Source: Deinandra increscens subsp. villosa (lineage: Eukaryota; Streptophyta; Magnoliopsida; Asterales; Asteraceae). Taken from it: 64,000 nt of DNA. Numbering within the stretch: position 1 is the stretch's first letter; every line of letters starts with the position of its first letter. The position numbers were made by a program, and so were the translations under genes. The stretch covers positions 6,751,238-6,815,237 of the forward strand of contig JBCNJP010000017.1 in assembly GCA_039602395.1 (NCBI GenBank), given 5' to 3'. Of the stretch, positions 45,009 through 55,419 are shown piece by piece. Below the pieces are notes generated by a model that made no database searches, was not told the origin of the DNA, and was given only the letters and a program-made list of their open reading frames with translations.

Positions 45009-45479
45009 GAATTGAATACGTTTTTATGTTTAAATAAAATATGACGTTTTTGTACTCATATAAGGCTAGGCGTTATGTGTCACACCATACGCCTTCACAT
45101 AGTGTGATGAGCGTGGAACAACCCCCTCCAACCCCCTACGCGCATTCACGTCAATTCGCCTCCTCGTGAAGTGACACCTCATTTTTCATTTTACCCCATA
45201 AAAGTTATCATTCCCCCTTGTAACAGCTAATAGCTATAAAAGGTTACAGTTTATATCCCTAGAATGGTAATATTAGTCTTTTTTATTAGAAAAACTTTTT
45301 AACCCTCATTAAAATCAAAATATATAACACCTATTTTCCAAAAAAAAAAAAGAAAGAAACACATCAAAACACTCACAAACTCTCAAAATCATGTGTTTTT
45401 CATCCAACAGGGAGAATAATCAAAGTATACAGTTTTTCATATAAACGGTTGCAGCTGGTGGAGCCGCTATCATAGAGGA
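45009..45479. other. Intergenic, no gene recognised
   Basis: A GC-richer stretch at 45060-45180 resembles Harbinger-type MITE sequence at 52960-53125; no ends were fixed. Confidence 0.35.
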
Positions 45480-45958
45480 TGTAACAATCAAAACCAACTG
45501 TACCAAGATATTGTTCGCTTGGCTCCCAATGGATTGCACATCCAAGAACTTTGCGTTTTTATATCACACAACAAGTTGCTCGTCAGGCAAAACGCCTCTT
45601 GGTAGAGATGGTTTCCACCTCCGTATAAGGAAGGCTTCGTTTTCCTTCTCAACGGATGTGGCATTTACAACTCACCCCCCCCCCCCCTTAGGAACCCCAA
45701 CGTCATTGCTGACACATCGACCCATCCCCCGGCTCTGATACCTCTTATAACCACCAAGCCAACCGTACCAAGATATTAAGATATTGTCCGTTTTGGCCTC
45801 GATGGATTTCCTATCCAAGAACTCACGGTTTTGTTTTCACCCAGCTAGTTACTCGCTTAGGAAAAACACGTCTTGGTGTAGAAGGTTTCCACCTCCTTAT
45901 AAGGAAGGTTTCGTTATTCTCCTCAACTGATGTGGGATTTATAAAGGAAGAGGTCAAT
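45480..45958 (-). mobile_element. TRIM-type miniature LTR retrotransposon
   Basis: Two direct copies of an LTR-like unit (45480-45674 and about 45745-45958) share ACCAAGATATTG, CCAAGAACT, GGTTTCCACCTCC, TATAAGGAAGG and CTCAAC-GATGTGG. Between them, on the minus strand, are a Met-tRNA primer site (GGTATCAGAGCC, complement of 45731-45742) and a polypurine run (complement of 45675-45689). The internal region is only about 70 bp and non-coding, as in TRIM elements, which depend on other retroelements. Confidence 0.75.
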
Positions 45959-46019
45959 CCTCCCGTTTTTCTTTCAAGAAGGTCCCATTTAAACAAAAAT
46001 CATGAATGGGGGCACAAAA

Positions 46020-46345
46020 GTCTTATTGTTGATTATTTTGTTGAGGATGTGGTTTATGATAATGAACTTTGTAAGCAGCGTTTGCGTTTGACTCGAAAGC
46101 TATTTATATGAATAACTAATGATTTGGAAGCCAACTACCCATTTTTCAGATTATCTTGCGATGATAGAGGATGTTGTGGGTTTACTACTTATAAAAAATG
46201 TACAACCGTACTGTGTCAAATGGCGTACGGGGCCGCGTCCAATGCTTCAGATGAATATTAAAGGATGTCTAAGTCAACCGCTCGTAAGTTTATGTAGAAG
46301 TTTTGAAAATGTGTCCAATAACTTTATCACTCAGAGTATATGAAA
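46020..46345 (+). pseudogene. PIF/Harbinger transposase, N-terminal fragment
   Basis: One frame reads YFVEDVVYDNELCKQRLRLT, then RKLF, a stop, ITNDLEANYPFF. After a shift it continues GCCGFTTYKKCTTVLCQMAY, GAASNASDEY, stop, STARKFM. This is the conserved start of plant Harbinger (DDE Tnp4-type) transposases. Several stops are present and the catalytic residues are absent. Confidence 0.8.
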
Positions 46346-46350
46346 AAGTT

Positions 46351-46474
46351 GGATTAGGAGTCGGACCAAGAACCGACCCTGGTTGTTTGTGTCAAAATCT
46401 ACACTAAAAGATGGATTAGGAGTCGGACCAAGAACCGACCCTGGTTGTTTGTGTCAAAATCTACATTTATGTCT
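46351..46474. repeat. 62-bp tandem duplication
   Basis: GGATTAGGAGTCGGACCAAG and following sequence at 46351 recur at 46413. It falls at the end of the transposase fragment. Confidence 0.9.
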
Positions 46475-46914
46475 GAGGCTATTATCATCATTTTCGTTTT
46501 GCTTGATCCTGGTGGTTAAGAAAGTATTTATATAATTGATTTAGTAGTCGAAAATATATTCTTATTTTTGATGAAATCTTTTATATTATCCTTCTATTTC
46601 CACAACTCTTTACTAACTGAATTTCGGGACGTAACATTCGCATTTTACCATAACCGAAAACCCGAATTTGGGTATTTTTGGAATTTCAATTCAAATTTAG
46701 TAAGCGTCGAATTCTCGTGTTTATTTTCAACATGAAAAATCAATTTTTACACAAGTATTATTTATTGGACATTTATCATTAATAATTTATTAAAAAGAAA
46801 AATAAATAAAATGGAACCGAACCACTCACATGTCGCGAGGGGTAACCCTTCTCGTCTTAGCGACCCGCGAGCTAAGGGTCTGCACCAGAAACGTTATTTT
46901 CTCTAAAAATTCGA
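46475..46914. other. No gene recognised
   Basis: AT-rich except for a short GC-rich stretch at 46820-46890, before the plastid-derived block. Confidence 0.4.
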
Positions 46915-47003
46915 ATAGATGGCGAGTGCCCCTTTGAATTGATCGGGTCATGTAGGAACAAGGTTCAAGTCTACCGGTATGTTAGGATGCCTTAGCTGCA
47001 TAC
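46915..47003 (-). pseudogene. rrn23: Plastid 23S rRNA 3'-end fragment (NUPT)
   Basis: The minus strand reads TATGCAGCTAAGGCATCCTA and ends in the GCACTCGCCATCTATTC of the plastid 23S 3' terminus. It is a nuclear copy and not a functional rRNA. Confidence 0.6.
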
Positions 47004-47540
47004 AAATTGAGATATTATTCAAAGAGAAAGATCTCAAATATCTGGAGTTTGTCTTTGTATATTATAGGGATGATCCGATCCGCAAGGACCATGATTGGGA
47101 ATTTTTTGATCGTCTTTCTCTGAGGAAGAGGCAAAATAGAATCAACTTGAATTCGGGACCACTATTCGAAATCTTAGTGAAACACAGGATTTGTTATCTC
47201 ATGTCTACTTTTTGTGAAAAAAAAATACCAATTGAAGTGGAGAGTTTTTTCAAACAACAAGGGGTTGGGTCAACTATTCAGATAGATATAACTATTGCGT
47301 ATGAATTGGCAGAATAGGATGAATTAAGACGGTATTTTGTAAATACGTAATTATCTTGAATAGATTAACCATTTCTTTATTTTCCGATTGCCTGAGAAAA
47401 GAAAGATCTTGTTGAAACAAGTGGGCTATTTCTTTGCAAAATTGTGTTCAATTTCATATGTGGCAATTCCGCCACAATCTCTTCGTTAGTTGGGGAATTC
47501 TTCCCCCCGAATCGGATTTTTTGAGTAAAATATCGACAAT
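47004..47540 (+). pseudogene. ycf2: Plastid ycf2 fragment (NUPT)
   Basis: Reads YYRDDPIRKDHDWEFFDRLS, NSGPLFEILVKHRICYLMS and EKKIPIEVESFFKQQGVGS, then with a shift KWAISLQNC and FVSWG, all in the order of Ycf2. It is joined directly to the 23S fragment, a junction that does not exist in plastomes, and ends abruptly near 47540. Confidence 0.85.
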
Positions 47541-47866
47541 ACTTGAATTCTCGGTGTAGCTGCTACATAGTTGGTTCCCATCCTTCAGAGACTACGAATG
47601 TAATAGGAGCATCCGTCGACAAAAGGATCACCCTAAGATGACCTCATATCAAATTAGTTATAGTAATATGGAGAAGACAAAATTGTTTCAAGCGCCGACG
47701 GAACCGGAAGCGCCCCTTCTTTCAAAGAGAAGAGGACGGATTATTCACATTTCATTTGATGGTTAGAGGCGAATTGAAAGCTAAGCAGTGGTAATTCTAA
47801 AGATTCCCGGGGGGGGGGGGATAGGGATGTCTCCTACGTTACCCATAATATGATTCACAAAAACCT
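47541..47866. other. Plastid-like inverted-repeat spacer fragment (NUPT)
   Basis: Sequence such as GGTTCCCATCCTTCAGAGAC and AAGCGCCCCTTCTTTCAAAG is familiar from the plastid inverted-repeat spacer near the rRNA operon. The assignment is from memory of plastomes and is tentative. A 12-G run sits at 47809-47820. Confidence 0.5.
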
Positions 47867-47991
47867 ACCTACCATATCAATATCGCGTTGTTCCATTCTC
47901 AAGGTAATCCCTTGGAGTTATGCATGAACGTAATGCTCATAATTTCCATCTAGACTTAGTTGCTATTGAAGCTCCATATACAAATGGATAA
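47867..47991 (+). pseudogene. psbA: Plastid psbA 3' end (NUPT)
   Basis: Ends with MHERNAHNF, LDLVAIEAP and a stop at 47989-47991, the C-terminus of the D1 protein of photosystem II. Upstream codons carry an internal deletion of about 45 bp and frame damage. Confidence 0.85.
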
Positions 47992-48025
47992 GACTTTGTT
48001 CTGATTGTATAGGAGTTTTTGAACT

Positions 48026-48087
48026 AAAAAAGGAGCAATAACGCCCTCTTGATAAAACAAGAGGGAAGCTATTGCTCCTTTTTTTTA
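48026..48087 (+). terminator. psbA 3'-UTR stem-loop (plastid-derived)
   Basis: AAAAAAGGAGCAATA and CCCTCTTG pair with CAAGAGGG and TATTGCTCCTTTTTT around a short loop. In plastids this hairpin stabilises the psbA mRNA end; here it is a relic. Confidence 0.8.
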
Positions 48088-48436
48088 TTTAATTTGCCTT
48101 ACATGGTTTCTTTCAAAATAACAAGAACTTTTTATAGTTTAGTTCGATTTGCATGTTTTTTATTTGTATTCATTTATATAATAGGTTTCTATATCATATA
48201 TTTTTCTCAATATTTTATAAAGTTTGATTTCCAATACAATTTTAATCGAAAATAGATAAAAGTGAAAATTTAGCTTATTAAATTACTTTTCGTTATTAAA
48301 TTTATTTATTATTTTATATTTTTTTATTAAATAATAAAGAAATAATATGTTTTTTTTATGTTTTATGTGAATGGAAAAATAGAATATAGTGAGACTAGAT
48401 AATTAAAATATAGTAATACTAGAAAATAGTAGAGGG

Positions 48437-48510
48437 GCAGATGTAGCCAAGTGGATCAAGGCAGTGGATTGTGAATCCACCATGCGTTGGTTCAATTCCC
48501 GTCGTTCGCC
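48437..48510 (+). pseudogene. trnH-GUG: Plastid trnH-GUG copy, decayed
   Basis: Nearly the full gene (GATGTAGCCAAGTGGATC ... GTGGATTGTGAATCCAC ... TTCAATTCCCGTCGTTCGCC) with anticodon GTG. An acceptor-stem G-to-A change (GCAGATG) and changes in the T stem (GTTGGTTCAA in place of a GCGGG-type stem) make it unlikely to function. Confidence 0.85.
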
Positions 48511-48660
48511 CAAAGGTTATTATTATTTCTTTTTCTTCTTTTGTGTTAAGTTTAATTAATTATTTTAATAAATTATTCGCTACAAAAGGATTTTTTTAGT
48601 GAACGTGTCATAGCTTCCTCCATTTTTTTAAAGACGAAGAAAGAAATTCTATTTTCTCTC

Positions 48661-48800
48661 CTATTTACTACGACGACGAAGAATCAAATTATCGCTATAT
48701 TTATTCATTTTTCTACTTCTTTTTTCAAGTGCATGATAACCCCAAGAGGTTGTGGGTTTTTTTCTACCAATTGGGGCCCTCCCTTCACCACCCCCATGTG
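48661..48800 (-). pseudogene. rpl2: Plastid rpl2 3' end (NUPT)
   Basis: Minus strand GRAPIGRKKPTTSWGYHALE through KYSDNLILRRRSK and stop at 48661, the C-terminus of ribosomal protein L2. Order and strand relative to psbA and trnH match the plastid LSC/IRa junction. Confidence 0.85.
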
Positions 48801-49060
48801 GGTCGTTCGATGAAAATAAAAGTATATCGAACCCATATGAAGTTTTACCATGAGCAGATTGTATCCATTGCGAAAATATAGGTTCGATTAAGATTTGCTT
48901 TTCCAGAGTACCAAAGGCAAGCATGACATCATTATGAACATTAAGTCCCAAGGTATGGAAACCCAAAAAGAGGTTGGCCTAACTTAAATGAGATATGATA
49001 GCTTCTTTATGTTCTAACATTCTTGTTAATACATTATTCTCATTTTGTTCCAACTCAATG
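48801..49060 (-). pseudogene. psaB: Plastid psaB fragment (NUPT)
   Basis: The minus strand reads GFHTLGLNVHNDVMLAFGT and IEPIFSQWIQSAHGKTSYGF, photosystem I P700 apoprotein A2. It is fused in frame to the rpl2 tail. Upstream residues (NVLTRMLEHKEAIISHL) continue with a stop between. Confidence 0.85.
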
Positions 49061-49189
49061 GGTTCCGTCAAGCTAGCTATATGTTGTGTATTATCGACGA
49101 TTTCTACATAAGGCGGTAAGATGATATCTTAAGGAGTTACGTATACAAGGCCCCTGACACAAATAAACGCCTCACAAGTTCCATTTTTC
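49061..49189 (-). other. Plastid-like sequence, gene not assigned
   Basis: It lies between the psaB and rpoC2 pieces and reads VEIVDNTQHIASLTEPIEL in one minus frame. I could not assign it. Confidence 0.3.
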
Positions 49190-49470
49190 CTATGTTAAAT
49201 GTTGTTTTTGCTAAAACTCGAGCGGTTTCTTTAAAACTCGCTTCGGATGTGAAACTTTGAGTATTCATGGATGCTCTTGTTATTCCCAATAAGACAACTT
49301 GGTAACAGATTGCTTCTTCCAAAGCGCGCCCATTCGTTCCGCTCGCAACTATCCAATTAGTTATCCAGGCGGAAAAACATTAGACATTTCATCTTTTGAA
49401 GCCAACACTTTTGATGTTATTTGATGTACAATAACTTCTATATGCATATTATGTATCTGCACCCCCTGGG
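49190..49470 (-). pseudogene. rpoC2: Plastid rpoC2 fragment (NUPT)
   Basis: Minus strand LEEAICYQVVLLGITRASMN, TQSFTSEASFKETARVLAK, and upstream a GVQIHNMHIEVI-like stretch: the C-terminal part of plastid RNA polymerase beta''. Frames are damaged upstream. Confidence 0.8.
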
Positions 49471-49599
49471 ATCAATAAAACTTTTGGACCTTATTAACCA
49501 AAGAGATACGACTTTGCACTATTGTTAGCTCAGCACCAATAAAGAATGCCCAAGGAATTCCAAGAATTCTTGTTATACATTTGTTCCAACCCTCAATCC

Positions 49600-51613
49600 T
49601 TTTTTCGAGATTTTTGGTTATTTTGATCTCGACTTTCACTCGATTTTAATACAGTTTTAACCCTATGTGATCCGTAATGAACATGGACGACTTCATGGAC
49701 TTATTCCACAATGAAATACAATTGTAATTGATCTCAATTTGACTTTATTCAAAGTTATTCAAACTTCCCTTATTATCTTTGATCCAATTCGAACCCTAGA
49801 CGTACCCCTAACTATAAATACCCCTTACATCGTCTCCGGAACACTTGCTCAACAAAACCTCTCAATTTCGTGATTGGAGCTCTCGTTCATGTTTCTAGAA
49901 GTCAACGCTTTGCAGTTTGACCATCCAATTTCTTAGCCTCCTCATCTCAGTTTCGGGTAATTCTTAGACTTTGTTCCTTTTCTATTAATGATGAGCAATA
50001 CAAAAAGTCAACTCTTTTTCACATAAACTAATTGGGGATTCCATTCTAATTGTAATTAAAAACTATAAGTCTGATTTCTAGTAGTTCTAATCAGTGCTTG
50101 GGATCCTTTATGATGTTTCTGTAACAATAGACATGATTTTCATTGATAAAGTTCGAATATTTATGAAATAACCCATTAAATCTTGATTTTCTTCAAGTAA
50201 ATTAATATCCATATCTTTTATGTATGATCTCATACACGTAGCTGAATTGGACTTTTCGTTTAGACATGCATAGGTGTCATGTGGTTAGATTCCTAATGGC
50301 ATGTGCAAGATATGCAATATTGTCATAAAGTTTGGACTAGTTTTGCAAATATTATTAGTTTAGGCTAGTTTTTGAAATTATGGTAAACTTTTAGTATTTA
50401 CAATTTTGGACATGAAATTCAGGAATGTAGACATTTTAACTGAAGTGTAATTCTTCATGAAATATATGTTTGATTTTAAGAATTATTTTTCCTAAAGATA
50501 TAATTTGTCAAAGTGGTTTTATTTAATTAAATAATTTAGTGGTAACATTTAAACGTGACGGACATGTACTAACTGAAAGGGTGAAAAACAATGGTAGTTA
50601 AGCTTCTGTCTTGGATTGACATTGCATATAAATCTAAACCAACCGTTGGATCCAGATGCCTAACTGACCTATTAGGCCAAAGCATGTCTAGAAACGTCTA
50701 TAGTGTTATTACTCTCAAAACTACTTATTCCAAAATGATTTGGCACGTAAACAAGATACATCCTCAATTACTTATGAACATAGGAAACTTTAGACACCTT
50801 ATCCTTTATTCATTTAGTCCATTATTTTTATGAGGGTAATCTTCGAGAATCATCTTCACTACTCTTGGTTGTTTTTCTCTTGGACTTTAAACGCTTATCA
50901 TGTGAGTATTCATAGCTCATTTTCTCTTTAAGTGTTTGGGTTGCGACATGTATACCTATTCCAAACTCAAATTTTATGTTTATCAAACACTATGTGATAT
51001 CGTGTTATGTCTTTTGTGTGAATTCTATGCTATATGGTTTGAGTCAAAATTCTATATACTTGTACGTATGAGAGTCTTGAACGCTTTGCATGATAAACTT
51101 GAACGCTTTGAACGATGGAACGTTAAACCTACTCATTACGACTTGACCTTCGGGTTAAGATTGCTAGTCAACAAAGGTTTGATTATGCAAATCTATGTGC
51201 TCAGTCTATTTTATGTTGTGCTATGAGTCTTTTTTATTTCAAAGTCGAAGTCTAAAACTTTCAGTTATACTATTGTGATCATATGCTAAGACTCTATCAA
51301 TTGACATTGTGAATCGCATGTTTCACATTTATAATATATGCTAAACCTATGTCTAGTCACCAACTATTCGTAGTTGACCTTTTATCTTATACATGTTGCA
51401 AGGTTGTTAGTTGACGAACATTATGCTATCACTTAGGACGCTGGACCTAGATTATGAACTTTAATTAGTCTATATGTTGTGCTTGTTTCATTCTATGTAT
51501 TCAATATCAACGGAATTATGTTCATCTTAATATTGTCACGTTAAATTAGTGTCATGATCTTTTAGACAATCTCATAATGTCCCGACGTTTCCACCGTCGA
51601 TTAGGGTGTGACA
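49600..51613 (+). mobile_element. LTR of a gypsy-type retrotransposon (start uncertain)
   Basis: A TATA box (TATAAATA, 49813-49820) with a downstream CTTGCTCAACAAAACC leader, and an end in TTAGGGTGTGACA at 51613, like the LTR ends at 2427 and 29969 in reverse. No internal coding region follows; instead a LINE fragment starts at once. Short open frames inside are not meaningful. Confidence 0.5.
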
Positions 51614-52035
51614 TTGAATAGAGTAGTTAACCACTGAACACCATCATCCCCCAAACACTTCAACACCTCGATAGGTATGTTGTCCAGGCTAACTGCTTTC
51701 GCCTTTCCTATCTTTCTAAGGGAATTATTCACCTCCTCCTTGGAGATAGCACAACAATAACAATTACACAGATCGACGTTGTTACGCAAGAGTGTAATCG
51801 GTATCTTCATTACGCGTCCTCCCGTCGTTAAAGATACCTTGGAAGTAGACTTGCCATCTCAACTTCATGTCCTACTCCTTGATAAGAACCCGACCATCAT
51901 CACCTTTCATAAACTTCAGAACTCCTTGATCTTGTCTCCTGACGCCCCTAGCTCTGGCAATCTTAGGACCCATGAGACTTTTGCTTCCACCACTTTTATA
52001 AAGAATTCCATATTCTTTTCTTCCTTACAAGTACT
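51614..52035 (-). pseudogene. LINE reverse transcriptase fragment
   Basis: The minus strand reads RWQVYFQGIF-like sequence, then EEVNNSLRKIGKAKAVSLDN and IPIEVLKCLGDDGV, the N-terminal part of a plant LINE reverse transcriptase. Frame damage is present and the copy is cut at both ends. Confidence 0.75.
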
Positions 52036-52039
52036 TTAG

Positions 52040-52420
52040 AATATGTTTATAGGCATACTATGTGATTCCCGTGGAGTTTGCATGTACCTACTAACTATCC
52101 GAACCGAGTAGGTTATCTCCGGATGAGTGTGGAGAATATATCATAAACATCCTGCCACTTTTCTATATCATGTTGAGTTTATCTCAGGTTTATCTTCGGC
52201 TTTAGATCATTTTAACCCGGGCTCCATGGGAAAGTGAGTTGGATTACTTGCTTCCATTCTAGATACCTTCAGAATCTTTCGAGCATAACCTTTTTGCTTA
52301 ACGGTTATTCCTTTGACACTTTAAGAAACATCAATAACAAGATAATAAGTAAGCTTCCCAAGGTTGGACACCTCGAAATTTTGTTGACATTCCTTTCTTG
52401 GATTGGCCCAATTCCATTTG
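52040..52420 (-). pseudogene. Copia reverse transcriptase/RNase H linker fragment
   Basis: The minus strand has KRLCSKDSEGI / YAQKILKVSRM-like reading followed by NPTHFPMEPG and ITYSVRIVSRYMQTPRESH, the conserved region after the copia RT. It abuts the LINE fragment. Confidence 0.65.
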
Positions 52421-52435
52421 CATCTTGAATGGGGT

Positions 52436-53493
52436 CAGTGGCGAAGCTTGACTCTTTTTTCTTGGATGACCGAATGTTATGTGACCCAAAAAAAATTTAT
52501 GATGTGAAGTCTATGTTCGGATCGGCGGTTCGGTTCGGGTCGGGTCAAACAATAAATTAAAAAAATAACGAATACGGGTCGAGTCAATCAATAAAAACTA
52601 AAAATATCGAATCCGGGTCGAGTCGGTTCAAACAATAAAAACTGTAAATGATGAGTACCTTAAAGAAGAATTATGGATGCCTTTGGCTTTCTTCTTGATC
52701 GATTTGATTCTGGTTGTGGGCTTCAGAATTTGATTGTGATGGATTTATATGCTCTTGTGGCTCACTTATTGAAGCCTTGTGACGTTTACTATTTTGTTGC
52801 TCATCCGTTTTTTTTGAAAAATTTTGAAAAAAATCCAAAGTTTTTGTTTTACCCACACCTAATAAACAAAATGGTTATTTTTAACACCAAGTGTGGTATA
52901 CATGGTGTGATGGTGTGTGTAATGGTGTGGTGTGATGGTGAGTTATTTTTAATTTAGTTTAAACAAAAAAACAAAAAAAATTAAATAAGTGGTGTAATGT
53001 GATTGGACAATGCCCCAAACCCCCACCCCTTCACGCCGTTGGAATCTTCACGTGAAATGATCACACGAACCCATCACGCCAACGGTGGGCGGTGTTTCAC
53101 GCCACTCACAACGCGGGTATACCGCATGCCCTTAGAAGGGAGATAAGATACCTAATTACTTATTTATTTATTTTTATTAATTTTATGTTTTAAAAAGATA
53201 TTTACCAAAACTACCCTACACTTTAACATTTTACCTTAAGATCAGTTTCTTGATTTTCTTTTTAATAAATTACATATAATGTTTATATATAATTTTAGAA
53301 TGGGGACCGACTAAATACATTATACATTAAAAAAACTTGTGGTAACCGAATCAATATATATAAAAAAAATTTAGTGGTGACCGATCTAATATATATAAAA
53401 GAATTCATCGTAAAACACGTATAATCGGTACCTCTGGTCGAAAAATCCGCAGTGACCGAGATCACTGCGGGCATAATGTATAATCCACCCCTG
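52436..53493. mobile_element. Probable hAT element, 1.06 kb, degraded ends
   Basis: It starts CAGTGGCGAAGCTTGACTC and ends ATAATCCACCCCTG, flanked by AATGGGGT (52428-52435) and AATAGGGT (53494-53501), a 7/8 match. The inner part 52850-53130 looks like a Harbinger-type MITE (GTGGGCGGTGTTTCACGCCA). The inverted repeat is weak. Confidence 0.5.
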
Positions 53494-53501
53494 AATAGGG
53501 T

Positions 53502-54275
53502 TAGAGGTGCAAAAACCGGTTTGAAAACCAAACCGGTTCGGTTCTCAAACCGGTTTTGACCAAAATCGGTTTTGGTCAAAACCGGTTTGGGGCCAAACCG
53601 GTTCGGTTACCAAACCGGTTTTGAGCATGAAATGTTGAAACCGATGAAACCGGTTCCGGTTAGAAACCGAACCGGTTTGGGAACTCAAACCGGTTTGAAC
53701 CGGTTTTGTTTTTTGTTTTTTGTTTTTTTTTTAACTTTATAAAAACCAAAAAAACACACTTTTTATTGAATAAAAACTAAAAAAAAACACACTTTTTATT
53801 GAATAAAAACATAAAAACAAGAAGTTCACACCTAAACGATTACAAAAGTAGCTAATTTAGTAATGGAAGATAATTGGTCCCGATATGTTTGAGTGTTTTT
53901 GAGAATTTGAGAAGTGGGATAATGTTTGTAAGAGATAATAGGAGTTATATATGGTCAAAATGACATAAAAGGGTTTAAAAACGGCTAGAAAAACGGTCAC
54001 AAAAGCATCCCAACGGCTATATAACATATATATAACGGCTCTTAAAAGCATGTGAAGAAACCGGTTTGAAACCGGTTTCACTCAAACCGGTTTCCAAACC
54101 GGTTTGAGTGAAACCGGTTTCAAACCGGTTTCTTCACTTATACTACAAACCGGTCCAAACCGGTTCGGTTTCATCGGTTAGGAAATCGGTTTGGTCAAAA
54201 CCGGTTTTGACCGGTTTGAAAACCGGTTTAAGAACCGGTTTGACCACCCAAACCGGTTTGAGATTTGCACCTCTA
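53502..54275. mobile_element. hAT-type element, 774 bp, packed with AAACCGGTTT palindromes
   Basis: Perfect 8-bp duplication AATAGGGT (53494-53501, 54276-54283). TIR TAGAGGTGCAAA at both ends. Within the outer about 200 bp on each side, AACCGGTT occurs many times in both orientations, separated by GG/TTTGA-rich spacers; the middle is plain AT-rich sequence. It is non-coding. Confidence 0.9.
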
Positions 54276-54283
54276 AATAGGGT

Positions 54284-55105
54284 TGTTTTGATTTCGGCCA
54301 GCCGATTGGCTTGTGAAGAGGCTGGTTGCGACTTGCGAATGGGCCTGGTTAAATTTTGATTAAACTTGTGAGACTGTTGCATCATTTCTTGCATCAGCGC
54401 TGCCAGCATTCGTGGGCCTATTTGGGCCAGTTGATCCACCCTCTATTGAGCTTCCTGGTTCTCCTAGATTACATTCTAGGATCGTTTGGGCCTACTTATA
54501 TACTTTCGTCTTGGATAGTGGTGATCAAACCCTCAACTGTATCAACTAGTCCTCCCAAAACAACAATAAACATACTCGGTTCCAGCTTGTTTTCTTCTTT
54601 TCTGGACCAGTTCCAACCGATTTTCTCGATGAACACGACATCCCGACTAACTCTATAATTCTTCGGGTAGTTGGAATGTATAATCGATATATAGTGGCGG
54701 AACTAGAACATTTTTATTAGGGGGTCATACTATAACTTTGTTAATTCACTAAAGTACGTTAGTGATTTAACTTGTTTTTAAACTCGTTTAGTATTATATC
54801 ATTTTATTAACGATAATCTATATCTACCCCCAACTAAATTTTCAAGACGACTCATACATTTGACTTTAAAAGAAGTAGCACCTTAAGTACAATTGATTTG
54901 TCAATTAGATCCGACCTCCACCCCCATTATATCGTGAGTATTTGGTTCAAGTTTTCCACCCAATCTTTTAAAAAATATCTTTATATTAAGCAAAAATAAT
55001 GTCATTTAGTTATGCATTTGAAAACTATAAATTAATTATATAAAGTGAAAATCGTATGACAATCTAATTTATATATACAAAAATACATCTTTATCTTACT
55101 ATTAA
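54284..55105. other. No gene recognised
   Basis: A hAT-like tip (AGTGGCGGAACTAGAAC) is present at 54693, without a found partner. Confidence 0.4.
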
Positions 55106-55419
55106 TCCTAATAAAGCAATAAAATTGTTGTCACATGGCTCGTTTTTAGAGTCTCTACATCATCATGTCCACATGTCAACACTAGATTAAATCAATATAT
55201 AAATTTTAAAAATTAATTCAATATATTATTTCAACTTTACAAATATAAAATTGAATCTTACATTTAATAAAATTTAAGTTTCTAATTAATGTAATGAAAC
55301 TTCAAATCTTTTAAAATTTCTAAACTTAAATTTTGAAATCTCTCATAAATTTTTTTCTTTAACTTATCTCATTTTATGAACCAAAATTCAATTCGTATAA
55401 TTACGGGTTACTAACCTAG
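55106..55419 (+). mobile_element. Non-autonomous Helitron, family H, 314 bp
   Basis: Starts TCCTAATAAAGCAATAAAAT and ends CGTATAATTACGGGTTACTAACCTAG in register with the other copies (end CTAG at 55416-55419). Confidence 0.8.

Noticed and set aside
48437..48510. Functional tRNA-His gene
   Set aside because: Acceptor and T-stem substitutions, and plastid-derived context with decayed neighbours.
50591..51226. Two 80-96-aa plus-strand frames
   Set aside because: They lie within an LTR, have no domain and no splice context.
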